Positions 20,289 to 29,779 are shown, counted from the first letter of the stretch. The stretch is DNA of 64,000 nt from Bradyrhizobium sp. RD5-C2 (GCF_019972155.1 NZ_BOVL01000019.1:475877-539876), one strand, 5' to 3'. The notes: generated from the letters alone by a model not told the origin. Program-made: numbers and translations.

Positions 20289-20774
20289 ATGGAATCGCCC
20301 GCCCGCCAGATCGCGCTTGTGCCCGCGCCCGACCGACGCCAGTCGGAAACCGCGCTTGCGATCGCGCGCGGCACTGCGCGACTTCTGAGATCGCTGGGAT
20401 TTTCCTGCATCAGCGAATTGCCGCTGCCGTCCGGCCGCCGGGCCGATCTGGTGGCGCTGAACGAACGCGGCGAGATCTGGATCGTCGAGATCAAGTCATC
20501 GCTCGAGGATCTGCGCGCCGACCAGAAATGGCAGGACTACCGAATGCATTGCGACCGGCTGTTCTTCGCTTTCACGCAGGATCTGCCGTGCGAGATCTTC
20601 CCCTCGGACACCGGCCTGATCATCGCCGACGCTTATGGCGCACATCTGCACTGCGAGGCGCCGGAGCACCGCCTGCCGGCGGCCACCCGCAAGGCGATGA
20701 CGCTGCGCTTTGCGATGGCGGCAGCGCAGCGGATCAATCGCCTGATTGATCCGCAAGGGCATGAGGAGCTTTAG
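20289..20774 (+). CDS. mmcB: MmcB family DNA repair protein (putative PD-(D/E)xK nuclease)
   Basis: The protein has 161 residues from ATG 20289 (GGAGAG upstream). The longer open frame before it is non-conserved and overlaps the TreS-like promoter region. D53 in R-A-D-L-V, with E67 and K69 in W-I-V-E-I-K-S-S, fits a PD-(D/E)xK nuclease active site. The rest matches DUF1052/MmcB, a Caulobacter protein associated with DNA damage repair. An alphaproteobacterial LexA box (GTTC-N7-GTTC) was looked for upstream and not seen, so damage control is not supported here. Confidence 0.85.
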   Translation: MESPARQIALVPAPDRRQSETALAIARGTARLLRSLGFSCISELPLPSGRRADLVALNERGEIWIVEIKSSLEDLRADQKWQDYRMHCDRLFFAFTQDLPCEIFPSDTGLIIADAYGAHLHCEAPEHRLPAATRKAMTLRFAMAAAQRINRLIDPQGHEEL

Positions 20775-20794
20775 GCAAGGGCGCGATGTTGACC

Positions 20795-20900
20795 CGTCAT
20801 CCTGAGGAGCCGCGAAGCGGCGTCTCGAAGGATGCACGGCCCGGCTAGTGGCCGTCGACCCTTCGAGACGCGCGCAAGAGCGCGCTCCTCAGGGTGACGG
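20795..20900. repeat. palindromic repeat (CGTCATCCTGAGGAGC family)
   Basis: This is a near-perfect inverted repeat of about 105 bases between mmcB and regR. It begins CGTCATCCTGAGGAGC, has CGTCTCGAAGGATGCACGGC inside, and ends GCTCCTCAGGGTGACGG after CCCTTCGAGACG. A second copy is at 30238-30339. Confidence 0.8.
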
Positions 20901-20929
20901 TGATAGCGCTCTACCCATCCTACGAAACG

Positions 20930-20962
20930 AAAAAAGCAAATGGCCGGGACGAGCCCGGCCAT
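20930..20962 (-). terminator. rho-independent terminator of regR
   Basis: Read on the minus strand, the stem ATGGCCGGG / CCCGGCCAT with a 5-base loop is followed by TTGCTTTTTT. It lies 26 bases past the regR stop. Confidence 0.85.
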
Positions 20963-20988
20963 CGCCAAAACAAAAGTGATGCGATCGC

Positions 20989-21543
20989 TTAGCGCGGCGC
21001 GCGCTTGGCGAGGATCCGCTGCAGCGTCCGGCGGTGCATGTTGAGACGGCGCGCGGTCTCCGAGACGTTGCGGTTGCACATCTCGTAGATGCGCTGGATG
21101 TGTTCCCAGCGCACGCGGTCCGCCGACATCGGATTGGCCGGCAGCTCGGACTTCTCGGTGCCGGTCGCAAGCAGCGCGGCGACCACGTCATCGGCGTCGG
21201 CGGGCTTCGACAGATAGTCGACGGCGCCCATCTTTACCGCGGTGACGGCGGTGGCGATGTTGCCATAGCCGGTCAGCACGATCGCGCGCGCCTCGGGGCG
21301 CTTGCGCTTCAACGCCGAGACGACGTCGAGGCCGTTGCCGTCGCCGAGGCGGAGGTCGACGACCGCGAAAGCGGGTGCGGAACGGCCGATCTCGGCGAGA
21401 CCATCGGACACCGTGTCGCATGACTTCACTGCGAAACCGCGCGTCTCCATCGCGCGCGACAGGCGTTCCAGGAACGGCTTGTCGTCCTCGACGATGAGGA
21501 GCGAGCGGTCGGCATGGTCATTCAGTTCAGTGATGGCGTTCAC
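20989..21543 (-). CDS. regR: redox response regulator RegR (RegA/ActR/PrrA family)
   Basis: The protein has 184 residues. Receiver domain residues 13-125 include phospho-acceptor D63 in V-V-D-L-R-L-G-D-G-N-G, T92-type L-T-G-Y-G and K in L-S-K-P. After a linker comes a Fis-type helix-turn-helix at the very end (V-S-E-T-A-R-R-L-N-M-H-R-R-T-L-Q-R-I-L). This nearly invariant C-terminus marks the RegA/ActR group. In Bradyrhizobium RegR activates nifA and other microaerobic genes. It lies 134 bases downstream of regS on the same strand, with its own terminator after it. Confidence 0.93.
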   Translation of the reverse strand: MNAITELNDHADRSLLIVEDDKPFLERLSRAMETRGFAVKSCDTVSDGLAEIGRSAPAFAVVDLRLGDGNGLDVVSALKRKRPEARAIVLTGYGNIATAVTAVKMGAVDYLSKPADADDVVAALLATGTEKSELPANPMSADRVRWEHIQRIYEMCNRNVSETARRLNMHRRTLQRILAKRAPR

Positions 21544-21677
21544 GGTCCATTTTTCCCTGTGGCAGACACCTAATATATGGGGTCCTACTGCGGCGCTGCC
21601 AAGGCAGCCGAAAGTCGCGTGCCATTCCGGAAAGAGTGCTGCATCCGGTATGCCAGAGGTGCGATTAAGAATCGTTC

Positions 21678-22997
21678 TCAGGCTTCGGTTTCATCGGTCG
21701 GCGCCGCTTCCTCGAAGCGCTCGCGGGGCCAGACGATCTGCACCACGGCGCCGTGATCGGGGAAGGTGCGATTGGTAAACGACACCTTGGCTCCGGTGCG
21801 TTCCAGCAGCGTTCTTGCGATGAAAACGCCCAAGCCCAGGCCGCCACGCGCGTTTTGGGCCTCATCTGCGCCCCGGCGGCGGGACAAATACGGCTCGCCG
21901 ATCCGTTTCAGCATGTCGGGCGCGATGCCTGGGCCGTCGTCGGAGACCACGATCTCGATGGTTTCGGCGTTCCACCACGCATTCACCTCGACAGTTTGGT
22001 GCGCGAAATCGACCGCATTTTCCAGAATGTTTCCGACGCCATAAAGGATCGCGGGATTGCGCGCGGCGACCGGTTCGCGCGTTGCTGCGACAGCAAGCCG
22101 CACCTTGATGTTGATGCCGAAATCGCGATGCGGCGCCACCGCCTCCTCGATCAGGGTCGACAGCTTCATGGTGTCGAACGGCGCGCCGCTCGATGACAGT
22201 TGCGCAATCTTGCTCAGGATGTCGCGGCAGCGCTGCGCCTGCTCGCGCACCGTCTTGAGGTCGTCGGTAATCGCCGGGTCGTGCACCGTCTTCTCGAGCT
22301 CGCGCGAGATCAGGAAGATCGTCGACAGCGGCGTGCCGAGTTCATGCGCGGCGGCGGCGGCGAGGCCGTCGAGCTGGGTCAAATGCTGCTCGCGCGTCAG
22401 GATCAGCTCGGTCGCGGCAAGCGCATCGGAGAGCTGGCGCGCCTCCTCCGTCACCTGGAATGCGTAAAGGCTGGTGACGCCGATCGCGAGCAGGATCGAG
22501 AGCCAGACGCCGATCAGGTAGATCGGCGGCAGCACCAGCGGATCGTCGCCGTCCCAGGGCAGCGGCAGATGGTAGAAGAACAGCGCCGAGGCGCAGGCGA
22601 CCGCAAGACAGCCGAGCGCGATCGTCAACCGGATCGGCAGCACGGTGGCCGAGATCAGCACCGGTGCCAGGAACAGGAACGAGAACGGGTTCTGCAAACC
22701 CCCGGTGAAGTACAGCAGACCGCCGAGCTCGACGATGTTGAACGCGAGCAGGGCCGCGGCATAGACCGGCTCCAGCCGCTGCATCGGGTTGAACGCGATC
22801 TGCAGCGCCAGATTGAGCAGCGCCGAGAACGTCACGATGATGACGCAGGGGACGATCGGAACGTCGAATTCCAGTCCCTGGGCCACGATGAAGATCGCGA
22901 CGAGCTGGCCGAGCGCGGCGAGCCAGCGCAGCCGCAGGATCGTATCCAGGCGGACATAGCGGCGGGGTTGGCGGAAATCGGAAGCGAAGTCGGTCAT
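21678..22997 (-). CDS. regS: redox sensor histidine kinase RegS (RegB/ActS/PrrB family)
   Basis: The protein has 439 residues with six membrane segments in residues 25-180. The RegB quinone-site signature G-G-L-Q-N-P-F-S is at 99-106. The H-box A-A-A-H-E-L-G-T-P-L-S has His218, and the redox-box Cys257 lies in E-Q-A-Q-R-C-R-D-I-L, aligning with the Cys that forms a disulfide in Rhodobacter RegB. The ATPase domain carries the N box and D-D-G-P-G-I. All known sensing residues are present, so it should respond to quinone-pool or thiol redox state and phosphorylate RegR. Confidence 0.93.
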   Translation of the reverse strand: MTDFASDFRQPRRYVRLDTILRLRWLAALGQLVAIFIVAQGLEFDVPIVPCVIIVTFSALLNLALQIAFNPMQRLEPVYAAALLAFNIVELGGLLYFTGGLQNPFSFLFLAPVLISATVLPIRLTIALGCLAVACASALFFYHLPLPWDGDDPLVLPPIYLIGVWLSILLAIGVTSLYAFQVTEEARQLSDALAATELILTREQHLTQLDGLAAAAAHELGTPLSTIFLISRELEKTVHDPAITDDLKTVREQAQRCRDILSKIAQLSSSGAPFDTMKLSTLIEEAVAPHRDFGINIKVRLAVAATREPVAARNPAILYGVGNILENAVDFAHQTVEVNAWWNAETIEIVVSDDGPGIAPDMLKRIGEPYLSRRRGADEAQNARGGLGLGVFIARTLLERTGAKVSFTNRTFPDHGAVVQIVWPRERFEEAAPTDETEA

Positions 22998-23102
22998 CTC
23001 TGGACTTTAGCTGTGCCGTGGGCGGCGCACAAATTCGCGACTTAGCGCAAGCACGCCGGGCAAGCCTTGCGCTTATTGTCGCAATGCCCCAATGACGGCC
23101 AT

Positions 23103-23921
23103 ATGCAACAGCGCGGGACAGGTCAGGCGCAAGCGCCTAGTCAGCCGCCCGCGGCCGATCAGGGTGGATCGGCCGCGATCGACGTTGCGCATCTGGTCAA
23201 GGTCTACAAGACCACCCGCGCGGTCGACGACATCTCCTTCCGTATCGCGCGCGGCAGCATCACCGGCCTGCTCGGCGGCAACGGCGCCGGCAAGACCACG
23301 ACGATCGCGATGATCATGGGGCTGGTGCTGCCGACCTCGGGCAGCGTCGCGGTGCTCGGCGCGAAAATTCCCGAGCAGCGCTATGAGGTGCTCGGCCGGA
23401 TGAATTTCGAGAGCCCCTATGTCGACATGCCGATGCGGCTCACGGTGCGGCAGAACCTGACCATCTTCGGCCGCCTCTATGCCGTGAAGCATCTGCGCGA
23501 GCGGATCGACCAGCTCGCGGCCGATCTCGATCTGAAGGAATTTTTGGACCGTTCCAACGGCAAGCTCTCCGCCGGGCAGAAGACCCGCGTCGCGTTGGCG
23601 AAGGCGCTGATCAACGAGCCGGACCTGCTGCTGCTCGACGAGCCGACCGCCTCGCTCGACCCGGATACGGCCGACTGGGTGCGGCAGCATCTCGAGACCT
23701 ACCGCAAGACCCATAACGCGACCATCCTGCTGGCCTCGCACAACATGCTGGAGGTCGAGCGCCTCTGCGACCGCGTCATCATCATGAAGCGCGGCAAGAT
23801 CGAGGACGATGACAGCCCCGAGGGGATCATGGCGCGCTACAACCGCGACACGCTGGAAGAAGTGTTCCTCGACGTGGCGCGCGGCCGCCTTCGGGAGGGC
23901 GCGCCGGAGGGCACATCATGA
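23103..23921 (+). CDS. ABC-2 type exporter ATP-binding protein
   Basis: The protein has 272 residues from ATG 23103. Walker A G-G-N-G-A-G-K-T is at 58-65, the signature L-S-A-G-Q-K-T-R replaces the usual LSGGQ, Walker B is L-L-L-L-D-E-P-T-A-S-L-D, and the switch His is in L-A-S-H-N. It belongs to the drug/nodulation (NodI/CcmA-like) exporter ATPases. Its last four bases overlap the permease start (ATGA), which indicates translational coupling. The first 25 residues are Gln/Pro-rich and non-conserved. Confidence 0.9.
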   Translation: MQQRGTGQAQAPSQPPAADQGGSAAIDVAHLVKVYKTTRAVDDISFRIARGSITGLLGGNGAGKTTTIAMIMGLVLPTSGSVAVLGAKIPEQRYEVLGRMNFESPYVDMPMRLTVRQNLTIFGRLYAVKHLRERIDQLAADLDLKEFLDRSNGKLSAGQKTRVALAKALINEPDLLLLDEPTASLDPDTADWVRQHLETYRKTHNATILLASHNMLEVERLCDRVIIMKRGKIEDDDSPEGIMARYNRDTLEEVFLDVARGRLREGAPEGTS

Positions 23922-24742
23922 GCGAGATCGTCAGCCATCAGCCGCGCGGCATTTCACTGCAACGCATCAACGCGATGGTGCTGCGCTATTGGTATCTGCT
24001 GATGTCGTCATGGCCGAGGCTGCTGGAACTGGTCTACTGGCCGGCCTTGCAGATCATCACCTGGGGCTTCCTGCAGAATTACATCTCGCAGGCGTCCGGC
24101 TTCTTCGCCAAGGCGGGCGGTACGCTGATCGGCGCCGTGATCCTGTGGGACATCCTGTTTCGCGGCCAGCTCGGCTTCTCCATCTCGTTCCTGGAAGAGA
24201 TGTGGGCGCGCAATCTCGGCAACCTGATGATGAGCCCGCTGAAGCCGATCGAATTCCTGCTCTCGCTGATGATCATGAGCCTGATCCGGCTCGCCATCGG
24301 CGTGATCCCGATGACGCTGCTGGCGCTGTTCTTCTTCGGCTTCAATTTCTACGCCATCGGGCTGCCGCTGATCGCGTTCTTCTGCAATCTGATCTTCACG
24401 AGCTGGTCGGTCGGCGTGTTCGCCTCGGGCCTTGTGCTGCGCAACGGGTTAGGAGCGGAAAGCATCGTCTGGACGCTGATGTTCGCGGTGATGCCGCTCG
24501 CCTGCATCTACTATCCGGTCGAGGTGCTGCCGAGCTGGCTGCAATATGTCGCCTGGACGTTGCCGCCGACCTACGTGTTCGAAGGCATGCGGTCGCTGCT
24601 GATCGATCACGTCTTCCGCGCCGACCTGATGGCCTGGGCGCTGGTCATCAACGCCATCCTGTTCACTGCCTCTTTTGCGGTCTTCCTTGCCCTTTTGCAG
24701 AGCGCCAAACGCAACGGATCGCTGCTCGGGGGTGGTGAATAA
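23918..24742 (+). CDS. ABC-2 type exporter permease
   Basis: The protein has 274 residues with about six membrane segments, opening R-I-N-A-M-V-L-R-Y-W-Y-L-L-M-S-S-W-P-R-L-L-E. It has the ABC-2 features of a long first cytosolic turn (E-E-M-W-A-R-N-L-G-N-L-M-M-S-P-L) and a late Y-Y-P-V-E-V-L-P-S-W-L-Q. It pairs with the preceding ATPase to form an exporter; the substrate is unknown, and there is no nod gene nearby to suggest lipochitooligosaccharide export. Confidence 0.88.
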   Translation: MSEIVSHQPRGISLQRINAMVLRYWYLLMSSWPRLLELVYWPALQIITWGFLQNYISQASGFFAKAGGTLIGAVILWDILFRGQLGFSISFLEEMWARNLGNLMMSPLKPIEFLLSLMIMSLIRLAIGVIPMTLLALFFFGFNFYAIGLPLIAFFCNLIFTSWSVGVFASGLVLRNGLGAESIVWTLMFAVMPLACIYYPVEVLPSWLQYVAWTLPPTYVFEGMRSLLIDHVFRADLMAWALVINAILFTASFAVFLALLQSAKRNGSLLGGGE

Positions 24743-24870
24743 ATGTCACTTTCCCGTGGATTCTCGGTGTTTTAGCCCGATATCGCCCCCAGATTCGGCT
24801 CGCGGCGCATTGACGCATTGTTACGCATTGGTCAGTATGCTGCGGCGCAAAACAGGGGTCTGAAAATACT

Positions 24871-26199
24871 ATGCCCATCGGTGAATTTGGCGGTGCCCCG
24901 CCACTAGCGGCGGAAGGCAGCCCGGCACTCACGACGCCGATGTACTGGATGTACGAGATGGCGCATGCGTCGCTCAATCCGGTACGCGCCGTGACCGACG
25001 CCACCAAGATCCTGTTTCAGAACCCGCTCAATCCGTGGACGCACACCGAGTTCGGCAAGTCGATCGCCGCCGGCTGCGAATTGTTCGAGCGCACCACGCG
25101 CCGCTACGGCAAGCCCGAATGGAACCTGCCGACGACCGAGGTCAATGGCATCCGCACCGCGGTCGAGGTTCGCACGGTCTGGGAAAAGCCGTTCTGCCGC
25201 CTGCTGCATTTCGATCGCAAGCTGACGCGCCCGTTGCGCTCGCCGCAGCCGCGCGTGCTGATCGTGGCGCCGATGTCGGGCCATTATGCGACGCTGCTGC
25301 GTGGCACGGTCGAAGCGTTCCTGCCGACCCATGAAGTCTACATCACCGACTGGGCCGATGCGCGCATGGTGCCGCTCGCGGCCGGCCGGTTCGATCTCGA
25401 GGATTACGTCGATTACCTGATCGAGATGCTGCACGCGCTCGGCGGCAACATGCACATCGTCGCGGTGTGCCAGCCTTCTGTACCTGTCGTGGCAGCTGTT
25501 TCGGTGATGGAAGCCAGCAACGACCCGTTCGTGCCGCTGTCGATGACGCTGATGGGCGGTCCGATCGACACAAGGCGCAATCCGACCGCGGTCAACAACC
25601 TCGCGGAAGAGCGCGGCATCGAGTGGTTCCGCAACAATGTCATCACCAAGGTGCCGTTCCCGCATCCGGGCGTGATGCGCGACGTCTATCCGGGCTTCCT
25701 GCAACTCAACGGCTTCATCAGCATGAACCTGGATCGGCACATGGACGCGCACAAGGCGCTGTTTGCCAATCTGGTGAAGGGTGACGGCGATCTCGTCGAC
25801 AAGCACCGTGAGTTCTACGACGAATATCTCGCGGTGATGGACCTCACCGCCGAGTATTACCTGCAGACCGTCGACCTCGTCTTCGTCAAGCACGCGCTGC
25901 CGAAGGGCGAGATGACCCATCGCGGCAATCCGGTCGATCCGTCGAAGATCCGCCGCGTCGCGCTGATGACGGTCGAAGGCGAGAAGGACGACATCTCCGG
26001 TCTCGGCCAGACCGAGGCAACGCACGCGCTCTGCACCGCGATTCCGAACCATCGCCGCGTGCACTACGTGCAGAAGGGCGTCGGCCACTACGGAGTCTTC
26101 AACGGCTCGCGGTTCCGCTCCGAAATCGTGCCGCGGATCTCCGATTTCATGGTTTCGGCGGCCAATACGCGGCTTTCGCTGGTCGCCGCGGCCGAATAG
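24871..26199 (+). CDS. phaZ: intracellular polyhydroxyalkanoate depolymerase
   Basis: The protein has 442 residues. The core Y-W-M-Y-E-M-A-H-A-S-L-N-P-V-R starts at about 24940, where the family's usual N-terminus begins; the extra 23 residues may mean the true start is that Met. The lipase-box-like V-A-V-C-Q-P-S-V-P has Cys200 as nucleophile, as in Ralstonia PhaZ, instead of Ser. A late G-V-G-H-Y-G holds the catalytic His. It mobilises storage PHB granules in the cytoplasm. A terminator follows at 26271. Confidence 0.92.
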   Translation: MPIGEFGGAPPLAAEGSPALTTPMYWMYEMAHASLNPVRAVTDATKILFQNPLNPWTHTEFGKSIAAGCELFERTTRRYGKPEWNLPTTEVNGIRTAVEVRTVWEKPFCRLLHFDRKLTRPLRSPQPRVLIVAPMSGHYATLLRGTVEAFLPTHEVYITDWADARMVPLAAGRFDLEDYVDYLIEMLHALGGNMHIVAVCQPSVPVVAAVSVMEASNDPFVPLSMTLMGGPIDTRRNPTAVNNLAEERGIEWFRNNVITKVPFPHPGVMRDVYPGFLQLNGFISMNLDRHMDAHKALFANLVKGDGDLVDKHREFYDEYLAVMDLTAEYYLQTVDLVFVKHALPKGEMTHRGNPVDPSKIRRVALMTVEGEKDDISGLGQTEATHALCTAIPNHRRVHYVQKGVGHYGVFNGSRFRSEIVPRISDFMVSAANTRLSLVAAAE

Positions 26200-26270
26200 G
26201 TATCACCCCGGCCGCGATTGTTGCAGTCGCGCAAGTCACTGATTTAACTAAAAGAATCTCAAATCAGCCA

Positions 26271-26312
26271 AGGCTCAAGTGATGAATTTAATTTCATCTC
26301 TTGGGCCTTTTT
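26271..26312 (+). terminator. rho-independent terminator of phaZ
   Basis: A 16-base stem (26271-26286 with 26293-26308, two mismatches) encloses a 6-base AT loop and is followed by TTTTT. It lies 71 bases after the phaZ stop. Confidence 0.8.
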
Positions 26313-26481
26313 CGTGACTCTGATTCATCAGAAAAAATCCGGTTCCGCCCCCTGCCGGTAGAGGTCAATTAACGGCCAACCCCTGTATATTGGGCAAATG
26401 ATTTGTTTTTGCGCCGAGCGCTTTCCCTGGCGGCGGATATGGCAAAGTTCGGGCGAACTCCTGCTCCCCGGACTCTCAGAA

Positions 26482-27237
26482 ATGGCTACTCGCGCGCTCC
26501 TCTATCGGCGGCCTGCCGAACCCGCGACCGTATTGGTCAGACACGGCTCCCAGTTCTTCACTGTCAGGCTGCGCCGGCATCGGCGCGCGCGCCGCTATAC
26601 GCTCAGGATTCACCCAACCGACCGCGAAGCGATCCTGACCATGCCGCCGCGCGGCACGATCGTGGAAGCCAAGGAGTTCGCCAATATCCATGGCGGCTGG
26701 ATTGCCGCCCGTCTTGGCCGCTTGCCGAAGGCGGCGCCGTTCCAGCCCGGCACCGTGGTGCCGTTGCGCGGCGTACCGCATCGGCTGGTGCATCGTTCGG
26801 GCGAACGCGGCACGGTCTGGACCGAGACGCGCGACAGCGGCGAGAAGATCATTTGCGTCGCCGGCGGCGTCGAGCACATGGATCGCCGGGTGCATGACTT
26901 CCTCAAGCGCGAGGCGCGCAAGGATCTGCAGAAGGCGGCGCAGCTGCACGCCGCGGAACTCGGCGTGCGGGTGCGGCGAATTTCGATCCGCGACCAGTCC
27001 AGCCGCTGGGGCTCGTGCACCTCGGCGGGTTCGCTGTCGTTCTCGTGGCGGCTGATCCTGGCGCCGCCCTTCGTGCTCGATTACCTCGCCGCCCATGAGG
27101 TCGCGCATCTCGTCGAGATGAACCACTCGGCGCGGTTCTGGCGGGTGGTCGACAAGGTCTGCGCGTCGGTCACGCGCGCCAAGAACTGGCTCGACACCTA
27201 CGGCAACGACCTGCACCGCTACGGGATTCAGGAGTAG
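26482..27237 (+). CDS. YgjP/SprT-like zinc metallopeptidase (M48-associated, DUF45)
   Basis: The protein has 251 residues from ATG 26482 (an upstream ATG at 26398 adds 28 residues that look non-conserved). An R-R-H-R-R-A-R-R-Y-T-L-R-I start is followed by R-D-Q-S-S-R-W-G-S-C-T and the zinc motif A-H-E-V-A-H-L-V-E-M-N-H-S-x-x-F-W. This is the YgjP-like (DUF45) layout. Members are thought to be metal-dependent peptidases or nucleic-acid-linked proteins; the role is undefined. No ribosome site clearly decides the start. Confidence 0.82.
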   Translation: MATRALLYRRPAEPATVLVRHGSQFFTVRLRRHRRARRYTLRIHPTDREAILTMPPRGTIVEAKEFANIHGGWIAARLGRLPKAAPFQPGTVVPLRGVPHRLVHRSGERGTVWTETRDSGEKIICVAGGVEHMDRRVHDFLKREARKDLQKAAQLHAAELGVRVRRISIRDQSSRWGSCTSAGSLSFSWRLILAPPFVLDYLAAHEVAHLVEMNHSARFWRVVDKVCASVTRAKNWLDTYGNDLHRYGIQE

Positions 27238-27261
27238 GCGAACTCTTCGCCCCGGCCTCTG

Positions 27262-27364
27262 CTGTCATCGCCAGCGAAAGCGGGCGATCCAGTATTCCAG
27301 AGGCATTCGTGTTCAACTGATAAGCCGCGGCGCACTGATCCCCCGCATTCGCGGGGGATGACAG
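27262..27364. repeat. palindromic repeat, second copy of the CGTCATCGCCCGG family
   Basis: About 100 bases between convergent genes. It has GGGCGATCCAGTATTCC near its left end and CCCGCATTCGCGGGGGATGA at its right end, as in the unit at 4811-4936 but shorter in the middle. Confidence 0.65.
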
Positions 27365-27396
27365 TTGGGGTTGCGGGGCGACCTTCGGCCTAACGC

Positions 27397-29646
27397 CTAC
27401 CGAAACAACCGATCCGCCAACCAGCCATCCAGCCCTGCCGCAGCCTCCGGCCGCGCGTTCGGGTTTGGTGGCGCCGAGGCGCGGGCCGGCGTCGGCGGTG
27501 GCTGGCGATAATAGCCGCCGCCGGACGGGACCGGCGCGGGCGGCGGCGTCTGCATCGGCGGTTGAATCTGCAGCGGTGCCGCCGGTGCTGAAGGCGCTGA
27601 TATCTGCGACGAGATCTGCATTAGGTTCGCCGGCGCCCAACTACCTTGCGAGTTCGGGATCGCTGCGACCGGCACGCCCTGATGCGCGGCCTTCATGAAG
27701 CGGGTCCACACTTCCACCGGCAGTCCGCCACCGGTTGCCTTCTTGGTCGGCGAATTGTCGTCATTGCCGAGCCAGACGCCGGTGACGAGCTTGGCGGTGT
27801 AGCCGATGAACCAGGCGTCGCGATAATCCTGGCTGGTGCCGGTCTTGCCGGCGGCGGTCCAGCCGGGGATTTCCGCCTTGCGCGCGGTGCCCGAGATCAG
27901 CGTCTCGCGCATCATGGCGTTCATCATCGCATCATAGCGCGGCTCGATCACCTGGTTGGGCGGATCCGTCGGGCGGTCATAGAGCAGCTTGCCGGAGCTG
28001 GTCTTGATCTTGGTCACCACATGCGGCGACACGGCGTAGCCGCCATTGGCGAACGGCGCATAGGCGCCGACCAGCTCGAGCACGGACACTTCCGAGGTGC
28101 CGAGCGCGATCGAGACGTTGGGCTCCAACTTGGAGGAGATGCCGAGCCGGTGCGCGGTGCGCACCACGTTCTTGGCGCCGACCTCGACGCCGAGCCGCAC
28201 CGCCACCGTGTTCAGCGACATCGCCAGCGCCTGGGTCAATGTCACCGAGCCGAAATATTCGTGGGTGTAGTTCTCCGGCTTCCAGCCCTTGATATCGAGC
28301 GGCGCGTCGGTGCGGATGGTGTCCGGCGTCAGCCCGGATTCGACTGCGGTAAGATAGACGAACGGCTTGAACGACGAGCCCGGCTGCCGTTTCGCGGTGA
28401 CGGCGCGATTATACTGGCTCTCGGCATAGTTCCGGCCGCCGACCATGGCGCGCACCGCGCCGTCGGGCGTCATCGCCACCAGCGCGCCCTGGCTGACATT
28501 GAACTTCACGCTCTTGGCGGCGAGCTCGTCGATGACGGCGGCTTCGGCGACGTTCTGCAGCTTCGGATCGATCGTGGTCTGCACCACGATGTCCTGGTCG
28601 ATCTGGCCGACCAGATCGTCGAGCACTTCGCCGATCCAATCGGCGACATAGTTCACGGTGCCGGCGCCGGCCGGCTTCACGGCAATCGAGGGCTGCCCGA
28701 TCGAGGCCTTTGCCTGCGCTTCGGTGATGAACTTGGCATCGGCCATCGCCGCGAGCACGACCTGCGCGCGCTGCTCGGCGCCCTCGGGGTTGCGGTTTGG
28801 CGCCAGCCGCGACGGCGACTTGACGAGGCCCGCGAGCATCGCGGCTTCCGGCAAGGTGACGTTCTTCGCCGACTTGCCGAAATAGCGCTGTGCGGCGGCC
28901 TCGACGCCGTAGGCGCCGGAACCGAAATAGACGCGGTTGAGATAGAGCTCGAGGATCTCGTCCTTGGAATGCTTGCGTTCCAGCCACAGCGCGAGCTCGG
29001 CCTCCTGCAGCTTGCGCTGCATGGTGCGCTCCTGGGTCAGGAACAGGTTCTTGGCGAGCTGCTGCGTCAAGGTCGAGCCGCCCTGCGACACACCCCGATG
29101 CAGTACGTTGGTGACGGCTGCGCGTAAAATGCCGACCGGGTCGACACCGAAATGCGAATAGAAGCGGTGGTCCTCAATGGCGATGAACGCCTTCGGCAGA
29201 AAGGGCGGCAGGTCCTTCAACGCGATGTTGGCGCCGGCCATTTCGCCGCGCTGCGCCAGTACGCTGCCGTCCATGCCGACGATCTGGATCGTCGGCGGAC
29301 GCTTGGGAATTTCCAGGGACTGGATTGGCGGCAGATGCGCGCCGACCCACACCACGACACCGATCACCGCAATGCCCGCCCACAGGCCGAGCACCGCGGT
29401 CCAATAGAACAGGCGGCCGATGCCGAAGCCGCGCGATTTGCTCCGCCGCTTGCTGCCGCTGCGCGACGGGCGCGGTTTCTCGCTGCCGGAATCGCTGCTT
29501 TTGGGTTTGGATTTGGCGGGTTTGTCGTCGCCGCCGCCTGGAACGCGATCGGAGGGTGACAGGCGGAGGTCGGCAAGCGCAGCCGGAAGCCCGAACAGCG
29601 GCTCCTTGCGCGCACCGCCTTTTTTACGTCCCCACGCCATCCGCAA
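27397..29646 (-). CDS. penicillin-binding protein 1A (bifunctional peptidoglycan synthase)
   Basis: The protein has 749 residues. A basic, Ser/Lys-rich cytosolic tail (1-75) precedes one membrane anchor (about 80-102). The glycosyltransferase 51 domain has E158 in A-I-E-D-H-R-F-Y and G-G-S-T-L-T-Q-Q-L-A-K-N. The transpeptidase domain has S424-S-F-K427, S477-L-N and K601-T-G-T. The C-terminal 90 residues are Pro/Ala-rich. It polymerises and cross-links glycan chains in the periplasm. The Met at residue 3 (29640) could also start it. Confidence 0.93.
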   Translation of the reverse strand: MRMAWGRKKGGARKEPLFGLPAALADLRLSPSDRVPGGGDDKPAKSKPKSSDSGSEKPRPSRSGSKRRSKSRGFGIGRLFYWTAVLGLWAGIAVIGVVVWVGAHLPPIQSLEIPKRPPTIQIVGMDGSVLAQRGEMAGANIALKDLPPFLPKAFIAIEDHRFYSHFGVDPVGILRAAVTNVLHRGVSQGGSTLTQQLAKNLFLTQERTMQRKLQEAELALWLERKHSKDEILELYLNRVYFGSGAYGVEAAAQRYFGKSAKNVTLPEAAMLAGLVKSPSRLAPNRNPEGAEQRAQVVLAAMADAKFITEAQAKASIGQPSIAVKPAGAGTVNYVADWIGEVLDDLVGQIDQDIVVQTTIDPKLQNVAEAAVIDELAAKSVKFNVSQGALVAMTPDGAVRAMVGGRNYAESQYNRAVTAKRQPGSSFKPFVYLTAVESGLTPDTIRTDAPLDIKGWKPENYTHEYFGSVTLTQALAMSLNTVAVRLGVEVGAKNVVRTAHRLGISSKLEPNVSIALGTSEVSVLELVGAYAPFANGGYAVSPHVVTKIKTSSGKLLYDRPTDPPNQVIEPRYDAMMNAMMRETLISGTARKAEIPGWTAAGKTGTSQDYRDAWFIGYTAKLVTGVWLGNDDNSPTKKATGGGLPVEVWTRFMKAAHQGVPVAAIPNSQGSWAPANLMQISSQISAPSAPAAPLQIQPPMQTPPPAPVPSGGGYYRQPPPTPARASAPPNPNARPEAAAGLDGWLADRLFR

Positions 29647-29779
29647 CGCTCACACCCTGACAGGGGCGCACGCTAGCGTTCCCGGTTTAAGGGGCGGTTA
29701 CGCAAAGCTTAACGGGGGATTAGGAGGTGAGGCGGCGCGTGCTAGATATAGTCGGAACAACAAAACAAAGGAGCGCCGC

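Noticed and set aside
20200-20289. LexA-type damage box before mmcB
   Set aside because: A GTTC was found near the start but not the second GTTC at the required spacing, so SOS control is not claimed.
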